Positions 43,569-52,837 of a stretch of DNA of 64,000 nt are shown in pieces. The notes below the pieces were generated by a model, which made no database searches, was not told the origin of the DNA, and saw nothing but the letters and a program-made list of their open reading frames with translations. Position 1 is the stretch's first letter. Every line of letters begins with the position of its first letter. Position numbers and translations under genes: made by a program. This stretch comes from Actinomycetes bacterium (GTDB lineage: Bacteria; Actinomycetota; Acidimicrobiia; Acidimicrobiales; Acidimicrobiaceae), in contig JAJYNL010000077.1 in NCBI GenBank assembly GCA_021786375.1, forward strand, positions 33,762 through 97,761. The letters run 5' to 3'.

Positions 43569-45281
43569 TCACCCCATCATCGCCTCACCTGGGGCGGATA
43601 GATCGCCGACGAAGGCTCGGGGACTGACGACGTGGACATCGCAGGGGGCGTGGCGGATTAGTTGGGCGCTGGCACTGGCGTCGAGCAGCCCGGCGAAGCC
43701 GCCGTGGCGAGGGGTGCCGACGACGACCATCCGGGCCCTGCGGTGCTCGGCGAAGCTGGCGATGCGCCGCCCGACGTCGCCGTGGTCGCCGACGACGCGA
43801 AGAACATGCCCGGCTGCTGTCACGCCCAAAGCGGCCAGCTGCTCCACGTGCTCGGTGACGGCAGCTGAGGCGGCATCGGGGCTCCCGGCGTCGACGGCGT
43901 CTTCCATGGCTACGTCGGTTTCGACGACGTGGAGGACTTCGACGGGCGCGCCGAGTGCAATGGCCAGCTCGGCACCGGCCGCACAGACGCCATTGGCGGT
44001 CGGCGCACCGTCGACTGCAACCAGGATCGGACGAGCCGGCCCCGACTCCCTCGACGCTATCGGTGGCGCAGCGTAGAGTCCTGGCGCGACTTGCTCTTGC
44101 TCAGCGCGTTCGGCGGCGAGGAGCAGGGAGTGGCCGCGTGAGAGGACGCCGATGCCGACGACGACGGCGCCGGCCCCGAGGTAGAAGGGGACATGGACGT
44201 TGAAGTGGGCGGCGAGCCTGGCGGCGACATAGGGGGCGAGGCCTCCGCCGATAAAGCGGACGAAGCCGTAGGCGGCCGAGGCGACCGGTCGCTCAACAGG
44301 TGATACCAGCATCACCGCCTGGGTGGTGAGGGTGTTGTTGAGCCCGACGAAAGCTCCAGAGACGATGACCGCGACCACGAGCACCGAGCGCGACGAGGTG
44401 AAGACGGCGATGACCGCCAGGTCGGCGGCGAGCAGGAACAGGTTCACGTACAGCGTGGCGGGCGTGCCGAAACGGCCCTGGAGCCGGGGCGCGACCAATA
44501 CGGCGAAGACGGCGACGAGCGCGCCCCAGCCGGTGAACACATAGCCCAGCTGGCGGATGCTGAGGTGCATAGGGAACGGCGTGTATGCGAGCAGGGTGAA
44601 GAAGCCCCAGTTGTAGAAGAGGGCGGTTGCGCTCATAATCGCCAGACCCCGGTGGCGCAAGGCGGCGAGGGGCTCGACGATGGAGGTCTTTCTCGGCGGT
44701 CGCGGCGTGCGGTCCACCAGCAGCACCGTGGCGATGAGCGAGACGGACATGAGCACGGTAACCCCGAAGAAGGGGCCCCGCCAGGAGATACCGCCGAGCT
44801 CGCCGCCGACCAGCGGTCCCAGACCGATGCCGATACCGAGCGCGGTCTCGTAGAGGACGATCGCCCCGGCAAAGCCGCCACTGGCAGAGGCGACAATAAC
44901 CGCCAGGGAGGTGGCGATGAACAAGGCGTTGCCAAGTCCCCACCCGGCCCGGAATCCGATGATGCCACCGATGCTGCCCGACGCGCCGGCGAGGGCGCTG
45001 AAGGCGACGATGAGCATCAGACCGACGACCATGGTTCGCTTCGCGCCGATGCGGCTCGACACCCAGCCGGTCACGAGCATGGCAACCGCGGTCACCACCA
45101 GGTAGCTCGTGAACAGCAGCTCGACGCTGCTTGGACTGGCCTTCAGCTGCTTGGCGAGGGCCGGCAGGATCGGGTCGACCAGGCCGATCCCCATGAACGA
45201 CACGACGCAGGCGAACGCCACCGCCCACACCGCTTTGGGCTGGCGGAAGGGGCTCACCCTTGCGCCGTGGCCGGCGCTCAT
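43569..45281 (-). CDS. MFS transporter fused to a universal stress protein domain
   Basis: A 570-residue fusion. Residues 1-400 form a 12-TM major-facilitator exporter beginning AVWAVAFACVVSFMGIGLVD, with the loop motif GWVSSRIGAKRTM. Residues about 425-560 form a cytosolic UspA domain: PILVAVDGAPTANGVCAAG at its start and VVGTPRHGGFAGLLDASASA at its end, the latter fitting the G-2x-G-9x-G-S/T ATP-binding pattern. The stress-protein domain may gate the transporter by nucleotide or stress signal. The ATG at 45281 overlaps the marR stop as ATGA, so the pair is translationally coupled; a frame to 45362 lies inside marR. Confidence 0.9.
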   Translation of the reverse strand: MSAGHGARVSPFRQPKAVWAVAFACVVSFMGIGLVDPILPALAKQLKASPSSVELLFTSYLVVTAVAMLVTGWVSSRIGAKRTMVVGLMLIVAFSALAGASGSIGGIIGFRAGWGLGNALFIATSLAVIVASASGGFAGAIVLYETALGIGIGLGPLVGGELGGISWRGPFFGVTVLMSVSLIATVLLVDRTPRPPRKTSIVEPLAALRHRGLAIMSATALFYNWGFFTLLAYTPFPMHLSIRQLGYVFTGWGALVAVFAVLVAPRLQGRFGTPATLYVNLFLLAADLAVIAVFTSSRSVLVVAVIVSGAFVGLNNTLTTQAVMLVSPVERPVASAAYGFVRFIGGGLAPYVAARLAAHFNVHVPFYLGAGAVVVGIGVLSRGHSLLLAAERAEQEQVAPGLYAAPPIASRESGPARPILVAVDGAPTANGVCAAGAELAIALGAPVEVLHVVETDVAMEDAVDAGSPDAASAAVTEHVEQLAALGVTAAGHVLRVVGDHGDVGRRIASFAEHRRARMVVVGTPRHGGFAGLLDASASAQLIRHAPCDVHVVSPRAFVGDLSAPGEAMMG

Positions 45282-45796
45282 CGCCAACAACCGCCCGCGA
45301 CGTCGGCGCTGCCGACCTGCACAGCGGTGCCCAGATTGGCACCCTGCGAGTCCAGGCTGCACAGGCTCACGATGGACGGCAGGGCAGCGCGGAGATTTTT
45401 CGCCTCGTCGGAAGGCAGCCTCGCGATCAGCGCGGCTAGGGCCTCCGCGCCGGCTTGGCGCCGGCGAACCACGTAGTGCTCGCCCGCCGCGGTCAGCGCC
45501 ACCAGCACCACGCGGCGGTCACCTGGGTCGCTGAGGCGCTCGGCGAGACCGTCATGTTCGAGGCGAGTGACGAGCGCGGTCATCGAGGGTTGGGTGACGC
45601 CTTGCAGCTCGGCCAGACGCGTGAGCCGCTGCGGCCCCAGGCGCTCCAACGCGTGCAGAGTGGAGACACTGGTGAGGCTGATGTCACGGGGCATACGCCT
45701 CACCGTCAGAGCCGCCAGCGAGTAGAGAGCACCCGCCACCTGCCGATTCCACTCGCAGTCGTCTGTCGTGTCTGTGTCTTCCCCTGGCATGGCCAT
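45278..45796 (-). CDS. MarR-family transcriptional regulator
   Basis: A 172-residue winged-helix regulator. The recognition region is LTRLAELQGVTQPSMTALVT, followed by the wing LSDPGDRRVVLVALTAAG, both typical of MarR proteins that repress drug-efflux genes until a ligand binds. It is the first gene of the unit with the MFS-USP exporter. A perfect TCTATATAGA palindrome lies 15 bp upstream of its start, in the gap shared with the divergent kinase-like gene, and probably serves as the operator for both. Confidence 0.9.
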   Translation of the reverse strand: MAMPGEDTDTTDDCEWNRQVAGALYSLAALTVRRMPRDISLTSVSTLHALERLGPQRLTRLAELQGVTQPSMTALVTRLEHDGLAERLSDPGDRRVVLVALTAAGEHYVVRRRQAGAEALAALIARLPSDEAKNLRAALPSIVSLCSLDSQGANLGTAVQVGSADVAGGCWR

Positions 45797-45810
45797 AGAG
45801 CATAGGTTAA

Positions 45811-45820
45811 TCTATATAGA
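45811..45820. promoter_or_regulatory. TCTATATAGA palindrome, candidate MarR operator
   Basis: A perfect 10-bp AT-rich palindrome between the divergent marR and kinase-like genes. Its AT content stands out in this GC-rich sequence and overlaps where promoter elements for both genes are expected, so MarR binding would block both. Confidence 0.5.
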
Positions 45821-45847
45821 CAAAGCCATGTATCGAGGGAGTGGCTG

Positions 45848-46525
45848 ATGGAAGCGGCTGGCCCGTTAGTGACGATCTCTGCTGCCTATGGTGCCGGGGG
45901 CGGCTTTGTCGGCCCGCAGGTAGCCGAGCGCCTCGGCGTCCGCTTCGTCGACCGGGCAATCACGGCATCGGTGGCCGCGGAGCTTGGCGAACTTCCTGAT
46001 GCAGTGGAAGCCGTCGAGGGCGACCTCGAAAGCGGACTCGGTCACTGGCTGTCGTACTTCGCTGCCGCTGGAGGGGGGATCTGGGGTGGCTTTACTCCTC
46101 CTGAAGCAGGTCGGTACCTCGACGATGCGACCTACAAGAGCCACGTCGCGGCCGTGCTGCGACGGGAGGCGGATCACGGCGCCGTGATCCTCGGCCGCGG
46201 CGCCCAGGTCGTGCTTAGCGATGACCCACGGGCCCTGCACGTGCGCCTCGACGGCCCAGTCAAACGCCGGATCGCCCAGGCAATAGACCTCGGCGGGCTC
46301 GACGAACGCGCCGCTCGGCGCGCCCAGCACCAGACCGACGCAGGGCGGCACTACTACTTCCACCGTCTCTACCACGGCGACGTGGCGGATCCCCGCTACT
46401 ACCACCTCCTCATCGACGCGACCGCGGTTCCCCTCGCAACCTGCGTGGCGATCATCGTCGCAGCGGTGCGCGGCCGCGAGGAGCTTCGCCGGCTGGGCGA
46501 AGCGGCGGGTACCTTCGACTTCTGA
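45848..46525 (+). CDS. cytidylate kinase-like family protein
   Basis: A 225-residue P-loop protein of the cytidylate-kinase-like group. The N-terminal loop VTISAAYGAGGGFVGPQVAE is a modified Walker A (glycine-rich, no GKS), followed by LGVRFVDRAI. AVILGRGAQVVL and the R-rich lid (ERAARRAQHQTDAGRHYYFH) are also typical. Family members are assumed to phosphorylate a small molecule or nucleotide; the lack of a lysine in the first loop makes true CMP kinase activity doubtful. It is divergent from marR and likely shares its operator. Confidence 0.8.
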   Translation: MEAAGPLVTISAAYGAGGGFVGPQVAERLGVRFVDRAITASVAAELGELPDAVEAVEGDLESGLGHWLSYFAAAGGGIWGGFTPPEAGRYLDDATYKSHVAAVLRREADHGAVILGRGAQVVLSDDPRALHVRLDGPVKRRIAQAIDLGGLDERAARRAQHQTDAGRHYYFHRLYHGDVADPRYYHLLIDATAVPLATCVAIIVAAVRGREELRRLGEAAGTFDF

Positions 46526-46757
46526 GCGACGTGGGACCCACATCCAAAGGACGAGTTCGGCGGCATAAGCCACCACCCAAGGCTTACTGGCTTCGCCTGG
46601 AGCGGTAACGCTGCGTGAGACGCAGCCGCAGAGCGCACGCTGAACCAGGGAGCAGGGACTGGCCCGGGTGGAGAGCCAGACCGGCGAGACCGAGGCGATC
46701 AAACGCGCTCGGCGGCCATGCGCTATTCGGGCGCGGGGCCCCGGCGGTGCCGGCCGG

Positions 46758-47951
46758 TTAAACCGCCAGGTGTCCGACCAAGGGCACGTCCAGCTCGGCC
46801 GAGGTGAGCGCCCCGTGACGAGAGACGAGATGGAAGGGGCCTACGTCGGCCGGATCGAGAAACGCAACAGGCGCCGTGGCCACGAGGGCCAGGTCGCCGA
46901 AACGTTGATGCGCGCGGCCCTCGTTGTGGTCGGGCCCGAAGAGGCCCAGGTCGAGCGCCTCGTCGCGGCTCAGCACAACGGCGATGTCGGAGTAGACCTC
47001 TTTGGCGATCTCCTCGGCCGCGGCCAGCTCCCCCCGACGCAGGTGGAGCCAGCGAAACCGCCCCTCGCCGCTCTTCATGGCCGTAAGCGACTCCAGGCGG
47101 GGATCGAGCGAGATCGGCGGATCCGGCACAACCACCTCTCCATGGTCGGCCGTCACAACCAGAGCCGCTCCCGGGGGCAGGACGGCTATGAGTTCGTTTA
47201 CCAGGAAGTCGAGAAAGCGCAGTTCACGAAGATAGGGATCGCCGAAGCCGTACTCGTGGGCCACGCTGTCGAGACCCTCGTAGTAGGTGTAGACGAACGG
47301 CCGCCCCGAGCTGAGCAGCAAACCCACCTTGGAGACCATGGTCGAGAGGGTGCGGAACTCGAAAAGCTTGGTATCGCCCAAGTATGCCCGGGTGAAGCCG
47401 GTGTTGGAGTATTGGGCCTTCGATACCGCCGGTACATCCAGCCCCATGAACGGCCTGGCGGAGCAGATGGTTCCCGGCGAAGCCGGCCTGCGCCCAAAAT
47501 CGGGGTAGGACCAGCGCAGGCTGTTGAAAACCTGGTCCTGGCCGAGCCTCATGCGATAACCGACGATCCCGTGGTCGAGCGGGGAGAGCCCCGAGGCTAT
47601 CGAAGTTAGGGCGGTGGCCGTCGTCGTGGGTGCCACCGAGCAGATTGTTGTGCCGGCGAGCGAGGCCAGCAATGGCACCTCATTGGAGAAGGCGGTCAGC
47701 TGCTCAGTGCCGAGGCCGTCGACGACCAGCAGGACGATCTGATTCGCCGCGGTGACGACCTTTGGCACCCAGGAGTCCGAGGACGGGTCGAAGGTAAGGT
47801 TCAAGTCGCGGATCAGCTCCAGGATCCGCAACTCGGAGGGCCATCCCTCCCCGTTGCGGTTGCGTGCCAGCGAGAGTGCGATCGAGGGCACCACGTTGGA
47901 GATGCATGCCCCCGAGTAGCTGGGAATCCGAAAACCTGCTCGTGGAACCAT
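46758..47951 (-). CDS. alkaline-phosphatase-superfamily phosphodiesterase/pyrophosphatase
   Basis: A 397-residue metal-dependent phosphohydrolase of the nucleotide pyrophosphatase/phosphodiesterase group. Visible elements are the metal-binding VLLVVDGLG, the nucleophile region SVAPTTTATALTSIASG (Thr), YYEGLDSVAHEYG, VVTADHGEV and the final histidine in LVSRHGAL. No export signal is evident after the chosen start. ATG 47951 has a GGAGAGAG stretch upstream; a longer frame to 48002 adds 17 residues that break the pattern. The substrate is unknown. It is divergent from the Rrf2 regulator 114 bp away. Confidence 0.88.
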   Translation of the reverse strand: MVPRAGFRIPSYSGACISNVVPSIALSLARNRNGEGWPSELRILELIRDLNLTFDPSSDSWVPKVVTAANQIVLLVVDGLGTEQLTAFSNEVPLLASLAGTTICSVAPTTTATALTSIASGLSPLDHGIVGYRMRLGQDQVFNSLRWSYPDFGRRPASPGTICSARPFMGLDVPAVSKAQYSNTGFTRAYLGDTKLFEFRTLSTMVSKVGLLLSSGRPFVYTYYEGLDSVAHEYGFGDPYLRELRFLDFLVNELIAVLPPGAALVVTADHGEVVVPDPPISLDPRLESLTAMKSGEGRFRWLHLRRGELAAAEEIAKEVYSDIAVVLSRDEALDLGLFGPDHNEGRAHQRFGDLALVATAPVAFLDPADVGPFHLVSRHGALTSAELDVPLVGHLAV

Positions 47952-48065
47952 CGACTCTCTCTCCGCCTCTTGGCAGACTATCACGGCTCGCCGTGAGTCC
48001 ATGGAGCCCTAGCCTCGCTCCCGAGACCTTGCCCAATCAGCGCCCCTCCCCCGGGGGCGGCTACG

Positions 48066-48536
48066 ATGGTAGCCGTGAAGGTGTCGACCCGCGGTGATTA
48101 CGCGTCAAGAGCTCTGCTCTCCCTGGCCCTTCATGTGGACGAACCCGGCCCCACCTCCGTGCAGGAGGTTGCCAAACGGACCGGCCTTCCCCAGCCCTAT
48201 CTCGAACAAATCCTGCTCGCCCTGAAAGGTGCCGGGCTTGTCAAGTCCAAGCGCGGAGTCGGAGGAGGATACGTCCTTTCCCGTGACCCCTCCCAGATCA
48301 CCCTGGCCCAGATAGTCAGCGCGGTCGACGGGCCCATTGTCGCAGGCGACTTCGGCCAGCCACACGAGAACGGTGCCTGCGAGCACGAGGGGCAGTGCGT
48401 TTTGCTTACCGTGTGGGAGGAGGTCGGTGCCCACATGCGCAAGCACCTTGACTCCTTCACGCTGGCGGACATGGTGCACCGCGCCCGCGGCGAGACGCTG
48501 GAGCCGGTGGCAGCGGCCGAGCTGAATCACACCTGA
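48066..48536 (+). CDS. Rrf2-family transcriptional regulator
   Basis: A 156-residue winged-helix regulator starting KVSTRGDYASRALLSLALH, the Rrf2 pattern, with the recognition helix in LPQPYLEQILLALKGAGLV and the wing KRGVGGGYVLSRDP. It has two cysteines five residues apart in CEHEGQC instead of the three of IscR, so an Fe-S cluster would need another ligand, perhaps a histidine in the same stretch. It may sense redox state or iron-sulfur status. GTG 48075 is an alternative start that begins at the conserved KVSTR. The GNAT/ligase gene follows 82 bp later. Confidence 0.9.
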   Translation: MVAVKVSTRGDYASRALLSLALHVDEPGPTSVQEVAKRTGLPQPYLEQILLALKGAGLVKSKRGVGGGYVLSRDPSQITLAQIVSAVDGPIVAGDFGQPHENGACEHEGQCVLLTVWEEVGAHMRKHLDSFTLADMVHRARGETLEPVAAAELNHT

Positions 48537-48618
48537 CAGACAGCAGACCAGGGCGTTAGAATCGGCCTCAGCCGGGTATCCCACCGTCGGCGACCCGAAG
48601 CGGACGGAGTGCGCCAAG

Positions 48619-51315
48619 ATGTCTGAGCCAAGAGAAGAACCCACTGGCGGAACCTATCCCTACAAGTGGGAGACCGACACCATCCTTTCCGACGGCCGTA
48701 CTGTCGCCATCCGCCCCATAAAGCCATCGGATGCCGAGCGCATCGAGGAATTCCACGGGCGCCTCTCCCCCGAGTCGATCTACTTCCGCTTCTTCACCCC
48801 CATGCCCAAGCTCTCCGAAGTGATGCTTTCCCGCTTCGTGAACGTGGACTACGTCGACCGAATGGCGCTGATCGCGCTGCTGGGAGACGTCATTATCGCC
48901 GTGGCCCGCTACGATCGGCTGCCCGGTAGCGGGACTGCCGAGGTGGCGTTCCTGGTGGACGACGCGCATCAGGGGCGCGGGCTCGCCACGTTGATGCTGG
49001 AGTTCCTGGTCGAGGCGGCACGCGAAGCCGGCATTCACCGCTTTATCGCCGACACCCTCCCGGAGAACGCCCGGATGCTGAGGGTCTTCCGCGAGGCCGG
49101 CTTCGCAGACACCCGCGCCTTCGAGGACGGCGTGATCAGGGTGACCTTCGACATCGAACCCACCGTGCAGTCGGTGAAGCGTATGCAGGCCCGCGAGCGC
49201 CTGGCGGTGGCACGGAGCGTAAGGCGCATCGTGGCGCCCAAATCCATCGCCGTGGTGGGGGCATCCCGTGACGCGGCCTCGGTGGGCAACGTCGTCTTCC
49301 GCAACATCCTCGAGAGCAGCTTCGAGGGTCCCGTCTACCCGGTGAACCGGGCGGCCTCGTACGTCTCTTCGGTGCGCGCCTATCCCTCGCTCTCGGCCAT
49401 CCCCGAGGATATCGACCTGGTGGTGGTGGCGGTTCCCGCCGCGGAGATCACCGCACTGGTGCAGGAAGCCGCCGAGAAGCAGATCGGGGGGATGGTGATC
49501 ATCTCCACCGGTTTCTCCGACACCAGCGATGAAGGCGCCCAAGCCGAGCGTGAGCTGGTCCGCCTGGCGCGCAAGAACGGGATGCGTGTGGTAGGCCCGG
49601 CTTCGATGGGTGTCGCCAACACCAGCCCGCTGGTCTCGCTGAACGCCACGATGGCCCCCTACGGGCTGCTGCCCGGGCGTGCGGCGCTCATCTCCCACTC
49701 CGGCTCCCTGGGCCTGGCCATCGTGGAGGAGGCTCGGCGGCGCGGACTCGGGCTTTCCTGCTTCGTATCCTCGGGCAACCGGGCGGACATCTCCTCCAAC
49801 GACATGCTCCACTACTGGGAGCTGGACGACAACACCGACGTGATCCTGCTCTACCTGGAGTCTTTCGGCAATCCCCGCACCTTTGCCCGCGTGGCCAGGC
49901 GAGTGGCCAGGTCCAAGCCCATCGTGGCGGTGAAGGCCCGCCGCTACACCGACGTGGCCGCCTCGGTGCGCGCAGCCCTGCCGGAGGAGGCAAGCCGGCA
50001 GCAAACGATCGTCTCCCCCGGCGGCAAGACGATAAGGCCCATCGCGGTGGACGAAGCGGTCGACGCGCTGATGAAATACACCGGGGTCATTCGCATCGAC
50101 TCCATCGAACAGCTCTTCGAGCTGGGCCACGGCCTCGTCACCCAGCCTCTCCCGCGTGGCCGCCGTGTCGCGATCCTCTCCAACCGCGGCGGCCCGGCAC
50201 CGCTGGCCCAGGATGCCTGCGAGGCGGCCGGCCTCAAGATGGCCGAGCTGTCCGATGAAACCAAGGAGTCGCTGCGCGAGCTGGTTCCCCAGGCTCGATA
50301 CTCGAACCCGTTCGAGCTGCCCGCCGCGATCGAGCCCGAGGCCTATGGCAAGGCGCTCGCGATCCTTCTGGCGGATCCGGGGGTGGATGCGGCCCTGGTC
50401 CTCTACATTCCCACGGTAACCGGGCGAGTCACCCCGGTTCGCACCAGTGCCGGCTCCCTTTCCGCCGAGGCGGACCAGCGCACCAGCGCTGCGGTGATGG
50501 GCGCTCGCGGCGTAGCACAGCAGATAGCCCAGGTCGCCCAGCAGGAAGGTGTCGCTCTACCCAAACCGGTGCTAGCCAACTTCCTCAGTCTTCCCGGAAT
50601 CCCGGTAGAGCTGCGTCGGCATCGCAGGGAGGTGCCGAGCTTCGACTTCCCGGACATGGCGGCCATCGTTCTGGCACGCATGGCCAACTACTACGCATGG
50701 AAATCCACCGAGGAGGGCGAGCCCCCTGAATTCGATGGCGTCGACATGAAGCGCGCGGCTGCCGTCATCGCCAAGGCGCTCGAGCGCGGGGGTAAAGGCG
50801 ATTACGTATCCGGGCCGGTCGGCACACATTCGGTATGGATCACAGGCGAGGAGGCCGCAGAGCTGCTCGGCAGCTATTCCATCGCCACCAAGGAACACGT
50901 GGAGGTAGCGGGTTATCTGAGCTTCGAGCTCTCTGTGCCCATAGATCTATCCGTCTCGCACGACCCCATCTTCGGCCCTTTCATCAGCATGGGAATCGCG
51001 GGCGAGATCTCCGAGCTGCTCGCGGCGCGCACCATGGCAACTCTGCCCCTTTTCACCTCCGACATACCCGCCTTCATCGACTCCATTCCGGCCGTCGCGC
51101 TCATCAACGGCGCGGCCGGCCGCAAGCCGCACGACATCGCGTCCCTCGCGGACCTGATCGGGCGGGTCGGGGCGATGATAGACAACCACTTTGCGATCGC
51201 AAACCTCGAGGCGAGCGTGGTCTCCACTCCCAGCGGCTGCTACATCTCCTCCGCGGAGGTGCGCGTGGTGGACTGGACCCCGCCGCCGATGACCACAGTG
51301 CGCTCCCTGGCGTGA
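48619..51315 (+). CDS. GNAT acetyltransferase fused to an ADP-forming acyl-CoA synthetase-like module
   Basis: An 898-residue protein. Residues about 20-190 are a GNAT acetyltransferase (AEVAFLVDDAHQGRGLATLM, acetyl-CoA-binding). Residues about 200-640 are the CoA-binding and ligase-like domains of ADP-forming acyl-CoA synthetases (SIAVVGASRDAASVGNVVF, ALISHSGSLGLAIVEEARRR). The last 220 residues are an ATP-grasp-like domain (TGEEAAELLGSYSI). Proteins with these modules, such as Pat, acetylate lysines of metabolic enzymes including acyl-CoA synthetases. Here GNAT is N-terminal, the reverse of enteric PatZ and common in actinobacteria. Two acyl-CoA ligases in the window are plausible targets. 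Confidence 0.9.
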   Translation: MSEPREEPTGGTYPYKWETDTILSDGRTVAIRPIKPSDAERIEEFHGRLSPESIYFRFFTPMPKLSEVMLSRFVNVDYVDRMALIALLGDVIIAVARYDRLPGSGTAEVAFLVDDAHQGRGLATLMLEFLVEAAREAGIHRFIADTLPENARMLRVFREAGFADTRAFEDGVIRVTFDIEPTVQSVKRMQARERLAVARSVRRIVAPKSIAVVGASRDAASVGNVVFRNILESSFEGPVYPVNRAASYVSSVRAYPSLSAIPEDIDLVVVAVPAAEITALVQEAAEKQIGGMVIISTGFSDTSDEGAQAERELVRLARKNGMRVVGPASMGVANTSPLVSLNATMAPYGLLPGRAALISHSGSLGLAIVEEARRRGLGLSCFVSSGNRADISSNDMLHYWELDDNTDVILLYLESFGNPRTFARVARRVARSKPIVAVKARRYTDVAASVRAALPEEASRQQTIVSPGGKTIRPIAVDEAVDALMKYTGVIRIDSIEQLFELGHGLVTQPLPRGRRVAILSNRGGPAPLAQDACEAAGLKMAELSDETKESLRELVPQARYSNPFELPAAIEPEAYGKALAILLADPGVDAALVLYIPTVTGRVTPVRTSAGSLSAEADQRTSAAVMGARGVAQQIAQVAQQEGVALPKPVLANFLSLPGIPVELRRHRREVPSFDFPDMAAIVLARMANYYAWKSTEEGEPPEFDGVDMKRAAAVIAKALERGGKGDYVSGPVGTHSVWITGEEAAELLGSYSIATKEHVEVAGYLSFELSVPIDLSVSHDPIFGPFISMGIAGEISELLAARTMATLPLFTSDIPAFIDSIPAVALINGAAGRKPHDIASLADLIGRVGAMIDNHFAIANLEASVVSTPSGCYISSAEVRVVDWTPPPMTTVRSLA

Positions 51316-51357
51316 AAAGACCCGGTGTATGATGGTCGCACCTTGAAACGATACAAA

Positions 51358-51400
51358 GCCGGCCGTCGGTGACAACTTCGACGGCCGGCCGCTAAAGCGG
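51358..51400 (+). terminator. GC hairpin downstream of the GNAT/ligase gene
   Basis: GCCGGCCGTCG (51358-51368) pairs perfectly with CGACGGCCGGC (51379-51389) around a 10-base loop, and a small CCGC/GCGG stem follows at once. It lies 43 bp after the stop codon. No T-tract follows, so it is a U-less terminator candidate. Confidence 0.55.
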
Positions 51401-51493
51401 CAGGATGGGACGGATGGGTCGTCGCCCCGCCCCGGCTGTCAAGGATGCGGAGAAATGCGGGCGCTGCCCGCTGGATTGCGGGAATGGTAGGCA

Positions 51494-52825
51494 ATGGGCG
51501 ACGACCAATTGGCCCTCGGCATGGTGGCGAGACTGGCGGACCAGAAGCGAATCCTTACGCTCGAGGAGCTGCTGGCAGGTCTGAACGGGGTGCCCCCCGA
51601 GATCCGTGAGGGCCTGGCGCGCAGCGTAGCCGCGTATTCCTTCCCTGAACTGGTCGAGCGCCTGGCCAACGATCAATCGCGCAAGGTGCGCGAAGCCGTC
51701 GCGGCCAACCCCAAGGCCGCCGACCATCCTGCAATTGCCATTGCCGCCGTGCGAGCCGCAGCCGCCACCGGCGACCGGGCGATGCTGGTGCGCTGGTCCA
51801 CCCAGCCCCGCATAACCGACTTGCCCGAGGCGGTGGCGATCATCCTCGAAGATCGTGAGGCGGCCTGCCATCTGGCCCGCAAGGCCCAGTTCGCCAGGAG
51901 CTTTCCCGCTCTCTTCCGGGACACATTCCGCCAAAGCCTGCAGTCGGGTCGCCTTAGCGCGGCTCGAGCCTGCCTGGCCAATCCAAGAGTCTTCGAGTTC
52001 CCCGAGGTGGTGCTGACCGCCGGGCAGCACCAAGCCTTGGCCACGGTACTTCTGGCCAACAGGTACCTGCGCGAGTATCCGAGCGTGGTGCCCGAGCTAG
52101 CCCAGCTCCCGGCCATACGCCGCGAGCTGGCCGCAATGCCATGGATCCACGGGATCGGACGGGCGGTGGACTCGATCATCGCCTCCGGGGACGAAGAGGC
52201 GATCGGCAATCTGCTTTCGAAGTCGGCCGGCCCGGCCACACTCCAGCGCGTGGCCGCCTACGCCGCCGACGATCCACAACGCGACCGGCTGGCGGACCGG
52301 ATCCTCCGCCACATTGGCAGGAGCCCCGAGCGTCTTAGGAGATGCCTCGAGGGGGACTCGGGCGATGGAATTGATTGCTCCGCCATCGAACGTGTTGCGG
52401 CCGCCTGGGTGCGCCGACGGTCCCAGGTGCCTCCTGGAGTGGAGCCCCCCAAGTGGATCCTGGCCGCCGCACCCTTCATGCCCGGCCCGGTGCCGGTGTC
52501 CATGGTCGAGCAGGTGATCGAGGCATGCGCGGGGATAACCTTCAAGTTCCAGCCGGACCTGACGGTCTCCACCCGCAACCTGCCCATCCTGGTCAAGCTG
52601 AACGGCGACGCCGTCTTCCGCAGGGGCGTCTTCTCCTGCTGCCTCGCCTCGGAATGCGAGGCTCACGTTCTGGCTTCCGCGGCGATATCGCTCTCGCGCA
52701 TGGTCGAAACCAACCATCGCGACCTGCTGGCCCGCTTGCGGGCCTCCAGGCCCGACTTCAGCGAGAGCGCTTTCGGCTCGATCGTGATGTCTGCCATCCG
52801 CGTCGGCGGGACGGTGACGGCCTGA
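51494..52825 (+). CDS. hypothetical helical-repeat protein, 443 aa
   Basis: An unrecognised protein whose first 260 residues look like a stack of alpha-helical repeats related to leucine-rich-repeat-variant or HEAT-type units: VREAVAANPKAADHPAIAIA and ARACLANPRVFEFPEVVLTA share an A-NP-hydrophobic pattern. Such solenoids usually bind proteins. The C-terminal part has a short Cys pair (FSCCLASECEAHV). No signal peptide or transmembrane segment is apparent. The start may lie slightly upstream or downstream of ATG 51494. It converges with the aldehyde dehydrogenase gene, 12 bp apart. Confidence 0.72.
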   Translation: MGDDQLALGMVARLADQKRILTLEELLAGLNGVPPEIREGLARSVAAYSFPELVERLANDQSRKVREAVAANPKAADHPAIAIAAVRAAAATGDRAMLVRWSTQPRITDLPEAVAIILEDREAACHLARKAQFARSFPALFRDTFRQSLQSGRLSAARACLANPRVFEFPEVVLTAGQHQALATVLLANRYLREYPSVVPELAQLPAIRRELAAMPWIHGIGRAVDSIIASGDEEAIGNLLSKSAGPATLQRVAAYAADDPQRDRLADRILRHIGRSPERLRRCLEGDSGDGIDCSAIERVAAAWVRRRSQVPPGVEPPKWILAAAPFMPGPVPVSMVEQVIEACAGITFKFQPDLTVSTRNLPILVKLNGDAVFRRGVFSCCLASECEAHVLASAAISLSRMVETNHRDLLARLRASRPDFSESAFGSIVMSAIRVGGTVTA

Positions 52826-52837
52826 GACCGGAGCGCC

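Noticed and set aside
46668..47609. Plus-strand frame of 313 codons
   Set aside because: Antisense to the alkaline-phosphatase-superfamily gene, whose catalytic motifs are intact on the minus strand.
48568..50130. Minus-strand frame of 520 codons antisense to the GNAT/ligase gene
   Set aside because: His- and Gly-rich composition typical of antisense shadows; the sense gene is unambiguous.
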